A DNA stretch of 43,750 bases, taken from assembly GCA_964229545.1 (NCBI GenBank), contig CAXRDP010000010.1:1-43750 (forward strand), written 5' to 3'. Shown piece after piece: positions 26,521 through 35,599 of this stretch. The stretch is from UBA724 sp964229545. GTDB lineage: Bacteria > Bacteroidota > Bacteroidia > Flavobacteriales > Flavobacteriaceae. Numbering within the stretch: the stretch's first letter is position 1; each line of letters opens with the position of its first letter. A program made the position numbers and the translations under genes. The notes beneath the pieces were generated by a model. The model ran no database searches and was not told the DNA's origin. It saw only the letters and a list, made by a program, of their open reading frames with translations.

Positions 26521-28065
26521 TTAGCTGATTTCAGTTACGAGTTCTTTCTCAATTTGTTCTAGGGACTTTCCTCTAGTTTCAGGGAGTATGCGTACAAACA
26601 AGACTACCCCCACTACGGCAAGGGAGCCATAAATTAAAAACGTGATAGCGCTACCCAAGTTGGACAATTCCCAAGGGAAAATCTGTTGGATGGTCCAACT
26701 GGCAAAAGAGTTGACAAAGCCAATCGCTCCAATCGCCAATCCACGATAACGGTTGGGGAAAAGCTCTGAAAGCATGACCCACATGACCGGTCCCAATGAA
26801 AAAGCAAAACAAGCGATAAAGCCCAATATACCTATCAATACTAGGGTCGCATTCATGTCGATGGCTGCTTCCAAAATAGCCCCTTCATGTTTGGCAAAAG
26901 CTTGGCTGCCTATGGCTTCTTTGACGTCGTTTTTAAAAGCTACGTCACTATAATAGGTTTGATTTTGAAACTGGGCGAGTTTAAAAGACGCTATGCCGTC
27001 CAATTGGGTGATTTCGTTTGCGGTGAGTTGGTATTTGGCTTGGCTAAAGCCATATGCACATAGCAGTAAACTGACAGCAATGCCCGTCATACCTACAATC
27101 AGCAAGGGTCTGCGCCCCATGCGATCGATAAGATACATTGCTAATAGGGTAAACAATACGGTAGTGAAACTCAATAACACCCCAGATGAAAAGGCTGCAT
27201 CTGTGCCGATTCCTGTTTGCTTAAAAATAGAAGTTGCGTAGAAATAAATGGCATTTATTCCTGTGACTTGTTGTAGAATTCCCAAGGTTAGGCCGACCAA
27301 TAGGATAAACCGTAAGGAAGGATGTAGGAGTTCGCGAATAGAGGTTTTGTTTTGTTGATTGTTCTCTGTAATGTTTTTTTCAATGCCTCGGATTTCTATG
27401 GCGGCCTGATCTGAGCCGTGAATACTTTCTAAAACCGACTGGGCTTGAGAAACATCCCCTTGTGTATACAACCACCTAGGACTTCGTGGTACAAAAAACA
27501 GCAGTAAAAAATAAAGGATGGCGGGAAAAAATTCCACACCCAACATCCATCGCCAAATATTTTGATCATTCAGAAAAGAGCTTCCTGAACCATAACTTTC
27601 ATTAAAGTAGTAATTGCTTAGAAATGCCGCAAAAAATCCTAGTACGATATTGAGTTGCTGTATGGAGACAAGTGTACCACGGTTTTCAGCCGTTGAAATC
27701 TCAGCTATGTAGGTGGGTGCCAATACCAAGGCGGCACCAAAAGCCAATCCGCCAACCATACGTGCCAGGTACAAAGACTCGTAGGAAAGCGCATAGGCAG
27801 AAGTAACAGCCGAAAAAGCATACAGAAAAGCTACTGCTAATAATATTTTTTTTCGCCCAATGCGATCGCTCAACCTGCCAGCTACTAGCATGGCGATCAT
27901 GGCTGCAAATGAGGGTGAGCTTACCACCCATCCGGTTTGGGTATCGTTGAGGTTGAACTCTGGCCCAGCATAAGACATAACTCCAGAAATAATGCCCGCA
28001 TCAAAACCAAACAGAAACCCTCCAAGAGAGACAACAAAAGCAATAAAAAGGGTTTTTTTGGTCAT
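26521..28065 (-). CDS. sugar porter MFS transporter, XylE/GLUT type
   Basis: A 514-residue inner-membrane symporter. Sugar-porter signatures are clear: FGFDAGIISG in TM1, GRLSDRIGRKK in loop 2-3, PRSPRWLY after TM6, QQVTGINAIYFYA in TM7 and PETRGKSLEQIE at the end. A long polar insertion (about residues 345-405) in the second half is a periplasmic loop seen in Bacteroidetes members. It probably imports glucose released by GH3, or short glucans. It lies between the GH16 lipoprotein and the GH158-like gene. Confidence 0.9.
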   Translation of the reverse strand: MTKKTLFIAFVVSLGGFLFGFDAGIISGVMSYAGPEFNLNDTQTGWVVSSPSFAAMIAMLVAGRLSDRIGRKKILLAVAFLYAFSAVTSAYALSYESLYLARMVGGLAFGAALVLAPTYIAEISTAENRGTLVSIQQLNIVLGFFAAFLSNYYFNESYGSGSSFLNDQNIWRWMLGVEFFPAILYFLLLFFVPRSPRWLYTQGDVSQAQSVLESIHGSDQAAIEIRGIEKNITENNQQNKTSIRELLHPSLRFILLVGLTLGILQQVTGINAIYFYATSIFKQTGIGTDAAFSSGVLLSFTTVLFTLLAMYLIDRMGRRPLLIVGMTGIAVSLLLCAYGFSQAKYQLTANEITQLDGIASFKLAQFQNQTYYSDVAFKNDVKEAIGSQAFAKHEGAILEAAIDMNATLVLIGILGFIACFAFSLGPVMWVMLSELFPNRYRGLAIGAIGFVNSFASWTIQQIFPWELSNLGSAITFLIYGSLAVVGVVLFVRILPETRGKSLEQIEKELVTEIS

Positions 28066-28095
28066 TACTGTGCTTGAAAAATGGGTAAGAGTGAA

Positions 28096-29181
28096 TTAGT
28101 TTTTATAGACCCTTATGTAATCGATTTCCAGTTGATCCTGCGTAAAATTTACATCAATGGGTCCTGCGCCTTTGTCACCTCCCATAGCGAGGTTCATGAT
28201 CAAGAAAAAGTCGTTGTTAAAGGGCATAGACTCCAACAAATTCATTCTGTAATACTCCTGTCCATTAAGCGAGGCTGCAATGCTATTGGGGGTCCAATCA
28301 AACTCATATATGTTGAACGAAGAGGTTAGGTTTGAAGAGGTAACGCCCAAACCATAATCTGCAGGTTCCCCGTTGACAGCTCTCCAGTGTGCCGTACTTA
28401 TATTTTGAGTTTTGTCACTAAATTGTTCAATAATATCTATCTCACCACAATTGGGCCATCCCACTTGATCTACATTAGAGCCCAACATCCAAACAGCGGG
28501 CCAAGTGCCTGCACTATTAGGCAATTTTGCACGTATTTCTACACGTCCATATTTAAAAGCAAATTTTTGTTGGGTTTTAAGCCTTGCAGAAGTGTATCCT
28601 TTTGTGCTTCCATATGCATTGTAAGGCTCCTTAAATGCTACAATATTAAATATCCCATTGGCAGCATAACTGTTTTTCTCTCTGCTTGTATAATGTTGCG
28701 CCTCTTCATTCCACCAACTGCCGTTATTTGGAGGCACAACTTCATAAGTCCATTTAGAAAGGTCGGCAGGGCCATTGGCTGTAAACTCGTCTGACCAAAT
28801 GAGGTCTTGACTTAGTTCGAACAAAACCTCTATTTCTTTTGTCACATCAACTGAGTTTCCATTGGGATCTACAGCCGTTACTTTAATGGAGTGGTTTTGT
28901 GTGCCAGGCGTAGCAAAACTATAATTGAGTCTTCCGTCCTCTGTTTCAAAAACATCAGTATTATCAATGGTATAGCGAAAAGATGCTTCTCGGTTGGTAG
29001 TTGCGCTACATTGAATGGTGCCAGAGCCATCACCATATGGATTTTCTGAAGTGGCGCCAATAACTTGGATGTTGAGATCCAATTGAAGCGAAGGTTGGGG
29101 TTGAGATATATCTTCTTCACCGCCAGCACATCCATACAATGCAAATATAAATGTCAATAAAGAAAGGCTTTTTATTTTCAT
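28096..29181 (-). CDS. GH16 endo-beta-1,3-glucanase lipoprotein with N-terminal PKD/Ig module
   Basis: A 361-residue laminarinase-like protein. A lipoprotein signal (Cys18, ALYGC) is followed by an acidic stretch GGEED, a likely surface-export signal. Residues 33-122 form a PKD/Ig-like module, and the GH16 domain covers about 125-361. Catalytic residues are Glu247, Asp249 and Glu252 in GEIDIIEQ, the ExDxxE form of laminarinases. It should cut laminarin at the cell surface next to SusCD. The PKD module shares the NPYGDGSG word with the adjacent binding protein. Confidence 0.93.
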   Translation of the reverse strand: MKIKSLSLLTFIFALYGCAGGEEDISQPQPSLQLDLNIQVIGATSENPYGDGSGTIQCSATTNREASFRYTIDNTDVFETEDGRLNYSFATPGTQNHSIKVTAVDPNGNSVDVTKEIEVLFELSQDLIWSDEFTANGPADLSKWTYEVVPPNNGSWWNEEAQHYTSREKNSYAANGIFNIVAFKEPYNAYGSTKGYTSARLKTQQKFAFKYGRVEIRAKLPNSAGTWPAVWMLGSNVDQVGWPNCGEIDIIEQFSDKTQNISTAHWRAVNGEPADYGLGVTSSNLTSSFNIYEFDWTPNSIAASLNGQEYYRMNLLESMPFNNDFFLIMNLAMGGDKGAGPIDVNFTQDQLEIDYIRVYKN

Positions 29182-29187
29182 GTCAAA

Positions 29188-30099
29188 CTATTCAGCAGTC
29201 AGTGTAAACCACCAAGAAAAATCACCTAAGGCAGACTCTGTGGCCAAAGTAATCGTGTTTTCATCGTAAGAAATGACACGATATTCATTAGTGCCTACAT
29301 AAAAGCCAATAAATCCTTGACCTGTGATAGATATGGTTAACACATCTTCTGGAGCAGAAATTTCCCATGACTCCTCATAGCTTTCCAACGGATAATGCTT
29401 GTATTCATCTCCATAACCTACTTCAGCATTTGGATTTTCTCCAAAATCTTGATCTAACAGTCCATTGTGCCCATAAATAGTTCCTGCTGTCGCATGCGTA
29501 AAAGTGTTGTCAGATTTGAATATATAACGGTCATCGTACATCCCTGTATAGGACTTGTCATTTCTGGGAGCCGACCACCACTCAAAAGGCGAAACGCCTC
29601 CAAGAGGGCCCAATCCAAAATGCCCTTGAACGTTTTGGATACCGGGCAGCTCTGCATAGACCCGGAAAGAACGGGGTGCAGGTCCGCCATCTCCAATAAG
29701 CAACTCTATTAAATCTGCAGGTGGCTCATATATCGAATTGACCTGGATTTCAATGTTAGCAGATGTGGATGTTCCGCCAACACCAATGGCAACAACATTG
29801 ATGTTGTATGTATGAAGGCCAGTTTTAGAGAAAGTTTTGGAGCGAACTCCGGTAGACCCTACAACCTCATCTCCATCAAAATCGAATTTATAGGCAAGGG
29901 CATTGTTTGCCGTTACCGTAAAATGCACCACACCACTACCATCTCCATAGGGGTTGTTTGTATCGGCTCCCACAATTTCATAATCAATTACAAGATTTGA
30001 GGGTTCCGAAAGGGCACCAAACTCATAGTCTTCTTGGCATCCCATCCACATCAAAATGACCGCCATTGCTGATCCAAGTCGTAATAACTTTGCTATCAT
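29188..30099 (-). CDS. PKD-domain surface glycan-binding lipoprotein
   Basis: A 303-residue lipoprotein (Cys21, MWMGC, followed by QED) in the position of SusE/F-like surface glycan-binding proteins. Residues about 32-118 form a PKD/Ig module (NNPYGDGSG, GLHTYNINVVA). The C-terminal 180 residues are beta-rich and aromatic (GHFGLGPLGG, FEWWSA, GFYVGTNEY, DFSWWF), a module repeatedly seen beside SusD in flavobacterial laminarin loci; it probably binds the glucan. The frame opens with TTG at 30105, but the ATG at 30099, 2 bases after the preceding gene, is preferred. No catalytic motif. Confidence 0.75.
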   Translation of the reverse strand: MIAKLLRLGSAMAVILMWMGCQEDYEFGALSEPSNLVIDYEIVGADTNNPYGDGSGVVHFTVTANNALAYKFDFDGDEVVGSTGVRSKTFSKTGLHTYNINVVAIGVGGTSTSANIEIQVNSIYEPPADLIELLIGDGGPAPRSFRVYAELPGIQNVQGHFGLGPLGGVSPFEWWSAPRNDKSYTGMYDDRYIFKSDNTFTHATAGTIYGHNGLLDQDFGENPNAEVGYGDEYKHYPLESYEESWEISAPEDVLTISITGQGFIGFYVGTNEYRVISYDENTITLATESALGDFSWWFTLTAE

Positions 30100-30101
30100 A
30101 A

Positions 30102-30941
30102 TCAATCAATTAACTTAAGATTATCAAAATAATACACACTCCCATCACAGGATTGGCCTTTATCGAAGTAGATAATTAATCTATTGAAAGACTTGCCTTG
30201 AACTTCAGAAAGGTCAAATTCCAACTGCTCCCATTGCCCCACTTCAGTAATAGAATGGGTAATCTCAATAGGTGGGGAGGTGAGTAAATACAGTGTCACA
30301 TCGGCCGTGGTGTCTTGGGCATAAACATCCAAGGAAAATTTCTTTTCTTCGTCTTGGGCAATGCTTAACATAGCAGGTAGTACCTTAATGGCTCCAGCCG
30401 AAGGAGCACAATTATTTTTTCTTTCGAACTGGTGTACATAACAACTCAGGTTGTCAAAATCAAGTGCGGGGTTTTCTACAACGACTGCACCTGCACCCCC
30501 TATCGGGAAAAACCTTCCATTACCACCCATAAACGTAAAGTTTAAGGGTCCCAAGCTGGGATTTTCATTGGTTGAAGTCTCATCTACACAACTACTCAAC
30601 ACCTGAATGGTCTCACTATGTTGTATAGAAACCCCCTCAACCGATATGGCGTCAACGACAATTGTATAAACACCTGTCTGATATTGCCTGTACAAGGTAG
30701 TTCCAGGTTCGTATTGTTCAGGAGTCGATCCATCACCAAAGTCGATTTCAAAAAGGTGAACTCCTTGAGCTGTAGGTGTAATTTTAACATTTCCCGAATA
30801 GTCATCAGCAACTTCAACCAATATTTGCACATTGGATGGCGTTGGAAAATCATTCATAAAGTCTGTCGAACGGACATCCTCCTCACATGCGGTGAGCAAC
30901 AATATGAGTGGGGTGAATAATAAATATTTTAGCGTTTTCAT
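30102..30941 (-). CDS. PKD-domain surface glycan-binding lipoprotein with jelly-roll C-terminus
   Basis: A 279-residue lipoprotein with Cys19 (LLLTAC) followed by EEDV, a strong surface-export type tail. Residues about 36-113 are a PKD domain (FEIDFGDGST, GVYTIVVDA). Residues about 125-279 look like a CBM-type beta-sandwich (WEQLEFDLSEV, RLIIYFDKG, VYYFDNLKLID), the same pattern as the N-terminal modules of the two T9SS proteins of this locus. It sits directly after SusD, where glycan-binding proteins usually lie. No catalytic residues. Confidence 0.78.
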   Translation of the reverse strand: MKTLKYLLFTPLILLLTACEEDVRSTDFMNDFPTPSNVQILVEVADDYSGNVKITPTAQGVHLFEIDFGDGSTPEQYEPGTTLYRQYQTGVYTIVVDAISVEGVSIQHSETIQVLSSCVDETSTNENPSLGPLNFTFMGGNGRFFPIGGAGAVVVENPALDFDNLSCYVHQFERKNNCAPSAGAIKVLPAMLSIAQDEEKKFSLDVYAQDTTADVTLYLLTSPPIEITHSITEVGQWEQLEFDLSEVQGKSFNRLIIYFDKGQSCDGSVYYFDNLKLID

Positions 30942-30950
30942 ATTCGTGAG

Positions 30951-32441
30951 TTAATAACCTGGGTTTTGATCCCAACGATTGCCAGTAAGTTCAATTTCAA
31001 TACTGGGAATCGGGAATAATTCATGTTTGTTTTCAACAAATCCATCTATTTTGTCTTTGGCTTGACCCGTACGGACTAAATCAAAAAATCGATGTCCCTC
31101 TCCAACCAATTCCAATCGACGCTCGTCCCAAATAGCTTGAGTCAGTGTAGTCCCACCAACAGTTAAGTTGTGAGTATTGTCGCCAAAAGCTCTTTCTCTT
31201 ACTTGGTTAATGTACACTAAGGCTTGTGCATCATCGGGTGTCGTTTTTCTGTTGTGTGCCTCAGCAGCCATAAGCAATACATCAGCATATCTAATAGAAC
31301 GATAGTTATTGGGATTTGTTAAGTTTGGATCTCCAATATTAGAATCTCCTTTGCGTGGCAAGTATTTTCTATTAAAATATCCGGTGTGCTCAAACCCTTC
31401 TCCGTAGGTTACTCCGGCGCCGTTGTTATAATCTGCGTTTTGTTCTGCAAACAACTCGATATTTAAAATTGTATAGTCTCTTCGCAGGTCATCCTCATCG
31501 AAGGCATTGTAGGTTTCTTCTGTAGGTACATTGAAGCTAAAGCCTGATTCAAACAAAGGACCGCTATAGCTACGAACTCCTTGGAATCCGACAGCCACAT
31601 TTCCTTCGCTACATTGGAGGCAATCAAAGCTGGCACCTTCTAAATCAGTATATTGAACCTCAAAAATAGACTCACTGTTATTTTCGTTGGTGTTTTCAAA
31701 AAGAGTGGAATAGTCTTCTATTAGACTGTAATTTCCTGATGCAATCAGCGTGTCTAACACATCTGCAGCTTGTCCAAATTTTTCTTGATACAGATAAGCT
31801 TTACCAAGCAAGGCTTGTGCAGCACCTTTGGTAACTTTACCGACATTTTGTTGTTGGACGGGTAGGTTTTCAATAGCAAACAGTAGGTCTGTTTCAATTT
31901 GTGCATATACCTCTGAGGTGGGCGTTCTATCCACCTCAAATTGTTGACCAAAGTTGATTCGCTTGTCAACAACCAAGGGTACATCTCCAAACCATTTTAC
32001 AAGCTCAAAATAATAATAGGCTCTAAGGAAGCGGGCTTGAGCTATAATATTGATACGTCCTTCAAAGTCAGTCTTATCTTGGAATTCTAAAATATAGTTA
32101 GCACGATTGACTCCCGAAAACATCCAACCCCAAATGTCTCTGAGTTGTTGGTTGAAGGTAGTGTGAATCATATCATCTACCTGTTGTATGCCAGGGACAT
32201 CGGTGGCGTTCTCGCCTCCGGCTAGGGTGTTGTCAGAGGCAATTTCACCCAACATGACATTGAGATAGGTCGATTGCAATAGGTCATAGGCACCGATCAG
32301 CGCGAGTTCGTACTCTTCTGCCGTATTAAAGTAGTTTTCTGTGTTCTGATTCTTAGACTCAACAACTACAAAGTCATCACTACAAGCGAACACTGCGAGT
32401 AGTGTCAAAAGAATAAGTTTGCGTATTTTAAATCGTTTCAT
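30951..32441 (-). CDS. susD: SusD/RagB-family surface glycan-binding lipoprotein
   Basis: A 496-residue lipoprotein that caps the SusC barrel and binds the glycan. Cys20 (LAVFAC) is followed by SDDF, the typical surface-export signal. SusD features include the TPR-rich helices (ARFLRAYYYFELVKWFGDVP), the AAQALLGKAYLYQEKF repeat and the C-terminal WDERRLELVGEGHRFFDLVR stretch. The end NRWDQNPGY is also characteristic. It starts 10 bases after SusC and is the usual marker of a PUL. Confidence 0.96.
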   Translation of the reverse strand: MKRFKIRKLILLTLLAVFACSDDFVVVESKNQNTENYFNTAEEYELALIGAYDLLQSTYLNVMLGEIASDNTLAGGENATDVPGIQQVDDMIHTTFNQQLRDIWGWMFSGVNRANYILEFQDKTDFEGRINIIAQARFLRAYYYFELVKWFGDVPLVVDKRINFGQQFEVDRTPTSEVYAQIETDLLFAIENLPVQQQNVGKVTKGAAQALLGKAYLYQEKFGQAADVLDTLIASGNYSLIEDYSTLFENTNENNSESIFEVQYTDLEGASFDCLQCSEGNVAVGFQGVRSYSGPLFESGFSFNVPTEETYNAFDEDDLRRDYTILNIELFAEQNADYNNGAGVTYGEGFEHTGYFNRKYLPRKGDSNIGDPNLTNPNNYRSIRYADVLLMAAEAHNRKTTPDDAQALVYINQVRERAFGDNTHNLTVGGTTLTQAIWDERRLELVGEGHRFFDLVRTGQAKDKIDGFVENKHELFPIPSIEIELTGNRWDQNPGY

Positions 32442-32451
32442 CTTGGTTCGT

Positions 32452-35400
32452 TTAAAATTTTACATTAACTCCGAGTGAAAAAGTTCGAGGGTTTGGATAA
32501 AAACCCTGATCAAAACCGCCACCCAAGGGTGATCCTGTTGAGGTTGTTGGATCAAAACCTTCGTAGCGTGTCAATGTAAACAAGTTGTTTACCGACAAAT
32601 AAAATCTCAGCTTTTCAAAAGCGGCTGAGGGATCATTGATTGTGTAGCCAAGCTGCATGTTTTGTGCTCGAACAAAAGAACCGTCTTCTATGTAAAAATC
32701 AGAGAAAAGGGTATTTGTTGTTGGAGCAGTAGTTACGCGTGGGGCCGAGTTGGTTGACCCGGGACCTGTCCAACGATCCATCACATAGGCAGTCCGATTT
32801 GTCAACGGGTTGTTGCGCTCATAATTCCGAACAATTTCAAACCCTAGTGAAGCAAAAAAGTAGGATTGGAAATCAAAATTTTTATAGTCAAATGAGAGAT
32901 TCAAGCCCATTGTTAGATCAGGAATGGGATCCCCTAGGTTGATTCGATCATCTTCTGTAATCATACCGTCCATGTCGATATCTACATAGCGTAAGTCTCC
33001 CGGCGAAGCCGAAGGGCCAATTTTTTGATAAGATGCATGTGCGTCAACTTCTGCTTGGTTTTGAAAAATACCATCCGTTTTGAATCCATAAAAATATCCC
33101 ATAGGGAAACCTACCTCCATACGAGCTGGACCTTCGAGACCTCCAATTCCAAAAGATCCACCGATTTCGTAACCCAATTGGTTTTCCACAGACGTAACTT
33201 TATTTTTAAGTTTGGCGGCATTGAAGTTGAGACCCAATCGAAAATCATCATTAAACTTACGGTCATATCCCAAAGAAAACTCTATTCCTGAGTTCTCTAT
33301 AGAGCCTGCATTTGCAATGGGGTTTGCAGCGCCAGGGGCAGTTACACCATTGATTCTAGAAGTTTGTACTTGGAGGAGCAAGTCAATGGTTTTTCTTTCG
33401 AAATAATCGACAGTTAAATCGAAATATTTGAGGAATCTCAAATCGAGTCCAATGTTTTTGGCTTCTTGTTGTTCCCATTTGATAGATGGGTTGGCCACAG
33501 CACCAGAGGCAATACCGTATTTAAGTGCGTTGTCAAAAACATATACTCCCTCACCGGTAAGCAAAGAAACGTATCTAAATGCTCCAATACGATCATTTCC
33601 TAAAATTCCATAGGAAAGGCGTAGTTTGGCAAAATCTACGAAAGCACTCTCTTGTAAAAACTTTTCCTCAGACGCGATCCAACCCAAGGATGCAGATGGA
33701 AAATAACCAACACTATTGTCGGGTCCAAAGTTCGAAGAGGCATCTCTTCTAAGAACTGCCGAAAGTATGTATTTCCCGTTGTAGTCATATTGCAGTCTGG
33801 CAAAGTAAGACAACAGACGGCTATCGAAAAGTTCATTACTGACATTAATAAACTTAGGAACAATTTGTTCAGCATCATTCAGGTTGGCTTGGTCAATATT
33901 GGTGATTTCAGGCATCCCAACCCCCGTAGCACCAAAGCCTTCTGCAAAGGTTCGAAATACAGAATTTCCAAGGGTGAGTTTGAGATTGTGTTTTTCAAAA
34001 AAGGTGTCAGTGTAGTTAATAAATGCATCAACGGTATAATCACGATATATATCGAAAGGGTTGTCAAAAACCCGAACTGTAAGATTGTCAAAAACTTTAT
34101 CACTAACCCCCGGTTCGCCAAAATCAACTATAGGGCTGAAATACCTCCCCAATACTTCCGTGTAGTTCCATTGGTAATTTGCCTCAACGGAGATCTTATC
34201 AGTGGGCTGATATTTGATGCCAAAAACCCCACTTAGGCGATCGGCTTGAGTTTCGTTAAGGGATGCTCTGTCTTGTGCAAGTGGGTTTACCACCTCTATT
34301 GGCATGTTTAGAGCGCGAGATAAATTTCCTTCACTATCCCTAAGAGGAATGATGGGAGACATATTCACGGCATTGTATAACAGGGAGCCAATGGCATTTT
34401 CAGGCAGGGTTTGACGTGCTGTACCTGAATACAACAAACTGGCTTTCAGGTTAATCTTATTTAGCAATTCGATTCCGTAATTCAATCGACCTGTGATGCG
34501 TTTGAAACTCGCTTTGTCGCCACCAACAATTCCTTCTTGACCAAAACTTGAGAATCCGGCAGAATAGGTAGACTTTTTTCCTCCCCCACGTAAAGACACA
34601 TCCTGATTATGAATTGGTGCTAACTGAAAAACTGCATCCTGCCAATCGGTTCCTTGACCTAAATCACTAATATTGGTGTAAGGCAAAGCTTGACCTGCGG
34701 CAGCATGGGCTTCGTTTGTTATAAGCGCATATTCGGTAGCATTGAGGGTGGCTAACTTACGAGTGGTTTGCTGTAATCCAATATAAGCATTGTACTCTAC
34801 CGTAAGAGGCGATGCACGGCGACCTTGTTTGGTGGTGATAAGAATGACCCCGTTAGAGGCACGTGTACCATAGATACCAGCTGATGCGTCTTTGAGGACG
34901 CTTACACTAGCTACATCATTGGGGTTAATGACGCTGAGTTCTTCTATGACGTTTCCATCGACAAGTATCAGAGGTCTGTTGTCTCCATTGGTAGAAATTC
35001 CTCGAATTCGAATGTCTAAACCTCCACCCGGCGAACCAGATTGTGAAGTAATGTTCACACCCGCTACTTGACCTTGTAGGGCTTGCTCAATTCGGGTGGG
35101 TTTAATTGCTTCTATGGATTCACTTGAAATAACAGAAACCGCTCCAGTGATTTCTTTTTTGGATTGGGTTCCGTAGCCAACGACAACCACCTCGTCAAGA
35201 GCCTCAACATCCTCTTGAAGTACAACATTAAAAGTTGTGTTTGACCCGACTTTTAGTTCTTGCGTTTGAAATCCGACGGACGAAAAAATGAGTACATCAT
35301 CAATCGAAACACCATTCAAAACAAACAACCCATCAATATCAGTATTGGTTCCAATAGCTTTGTTTTTGACAATTACAGAAGCACCTGGAAGTGGTGCTTT

Positions 35401-35493
35401 GGTGCTGCCATCTACAACTTTTCCGCTAATCGTTTGTGCAGTTCCTATCCAAGGAAGTGCAGCCAAAATTATTGTAATGGTAAAATTTCTCAT
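32452..35493 (-). CDS. susC: SusC-type TonB-dependent outer-membrane receptor
   Basis: A 1013-residue importer of oligosaccharides. A signal peptide ends near GTAQ (residue 19). A carboxypeptidase-D-like domain follows (SGKVVDGSTKAPLPGASVIV), then the plug with DEVVVVGYGTQSKKEITGAV and IRIRGISTNG, then a 22-strand barrel ending in the aromatic terminus VNVKF. It is the first gene of the 13-gene operon and has the locus's best candidate promoter 106 bases of intergenic DNA upstream. The specificity, probably laminarin oligosaccharides, is inferred from neighbours. Confidence 0.96.
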   Translation of the reverse strand: MRNFTITIILAALPWIGTAQTISGKVVDGSTKAPLPGASVIVKNKAIGTNTDIDGLFVLNGVSIDDVLIFSSVGFQTQELKVGSNTTFNVVLQEDVEALDEVVVVGYGTQSKKEITGAVSVISSESIEAIKPTRIEQALQGQVAGVNITSQSGSPGGGLDIRIRGISTNGDNRPLILVDGNVIEELSVINPNDVASVSVLKDASAGIYGTRASNGVILITTKQGRRASPLTVEYNAYIGLQQTTRKLATLNATEYALITNEAHAAAGQALPYTNISDLGQGTDWQDAVFQLAPIHNQDVSLRGGGKKSTYSAGFSSFGQEGIVGGDKASFKRITGRLNYGIELLNKINLKASLLYSGTARQTLPENAIGSLLYNAVNMSPIIPLRDSEGNLSRALNMPIEVVNPLAQDRASLNETQADRLSGVFGIKYQPTDKISVEANYQWNYTEVLGRYFSPIVDFGEPGVSDKVFDNLTVRVFDNPFDIYRDYTVDAFINYTDTFFEKHNLKLTLGNSVFRTFAEGFGATGVGMPEITNIDQANLNDAEQIVPKFINVSNELFDSRLLSYFARLQYDYNGKYILSAVLRRDASSNFGPDNSVGYFPSASLGWIASEEKFLQESAFVDFAKLRLSYGILGNDRIGAFRYVSLLTGEGVYVFDNALKYGIASGAVANPSIKWEQQEAKNIGLDLRFLKYFDLTVDYFERKTIDLLLQVQTSRINGVTAPGAANPIANAGSIENSGIEFSLGYDRKFNDDFRLGLNFNAAKLKNKVTSVENQLGYEIGGSFGIGGLEGPARMEVGFPMGYFYGFKTDGIFQNQAEVDAHASYQKIGPSASPGDLRYVDIDMDGMITEDDRINLGDPIPDLTMGLNLSFDYKNFDFQSYFFASLGFEIVRNYERNNPLTNRTAYVMDRWTGPGSTNSAPRVTTAPTTNTLFSDFYIEDGSFVRAQNMQLGYTINDPSAAFEKLRFYLSVNNLFTLTRYEGFDPTTSTGSPLGGGFDQGFYPNPRTFSLGVNVKF

Positions 35494-35540
35494 TTAAAAA
35501 AATCAAAGTGTTAAAAGTAGGGTTATGAATATAAAAAGTA

Positions 35541-35590
35541 TAAAATTACACCTCAACATTATGTATACAAATCAAAAAAAATTGTGTAAT
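35541..35590 (-). promoter_or_regulatory. susC promoter with nested inverted repeat
   Basis: On the minus strand TTTG (35571-35568) and TAATTTTA (35548-35541) are 19 bases apart, which fits a -33/-7 pair with one mismatch to TAnnTTTG. Around it lies an inverted repeat with outer arms ATTACAC (35545-35551) and GTGTAAT (35584-35590) and an inner palindrome TGTATACA (35562-35569) overlapping the -33 element. A regulator binding here could control the 13-gene operon. Only motif inspection supports this. Confidence 0.42.
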
Positions 35591-35599
35591 GACAAACCC

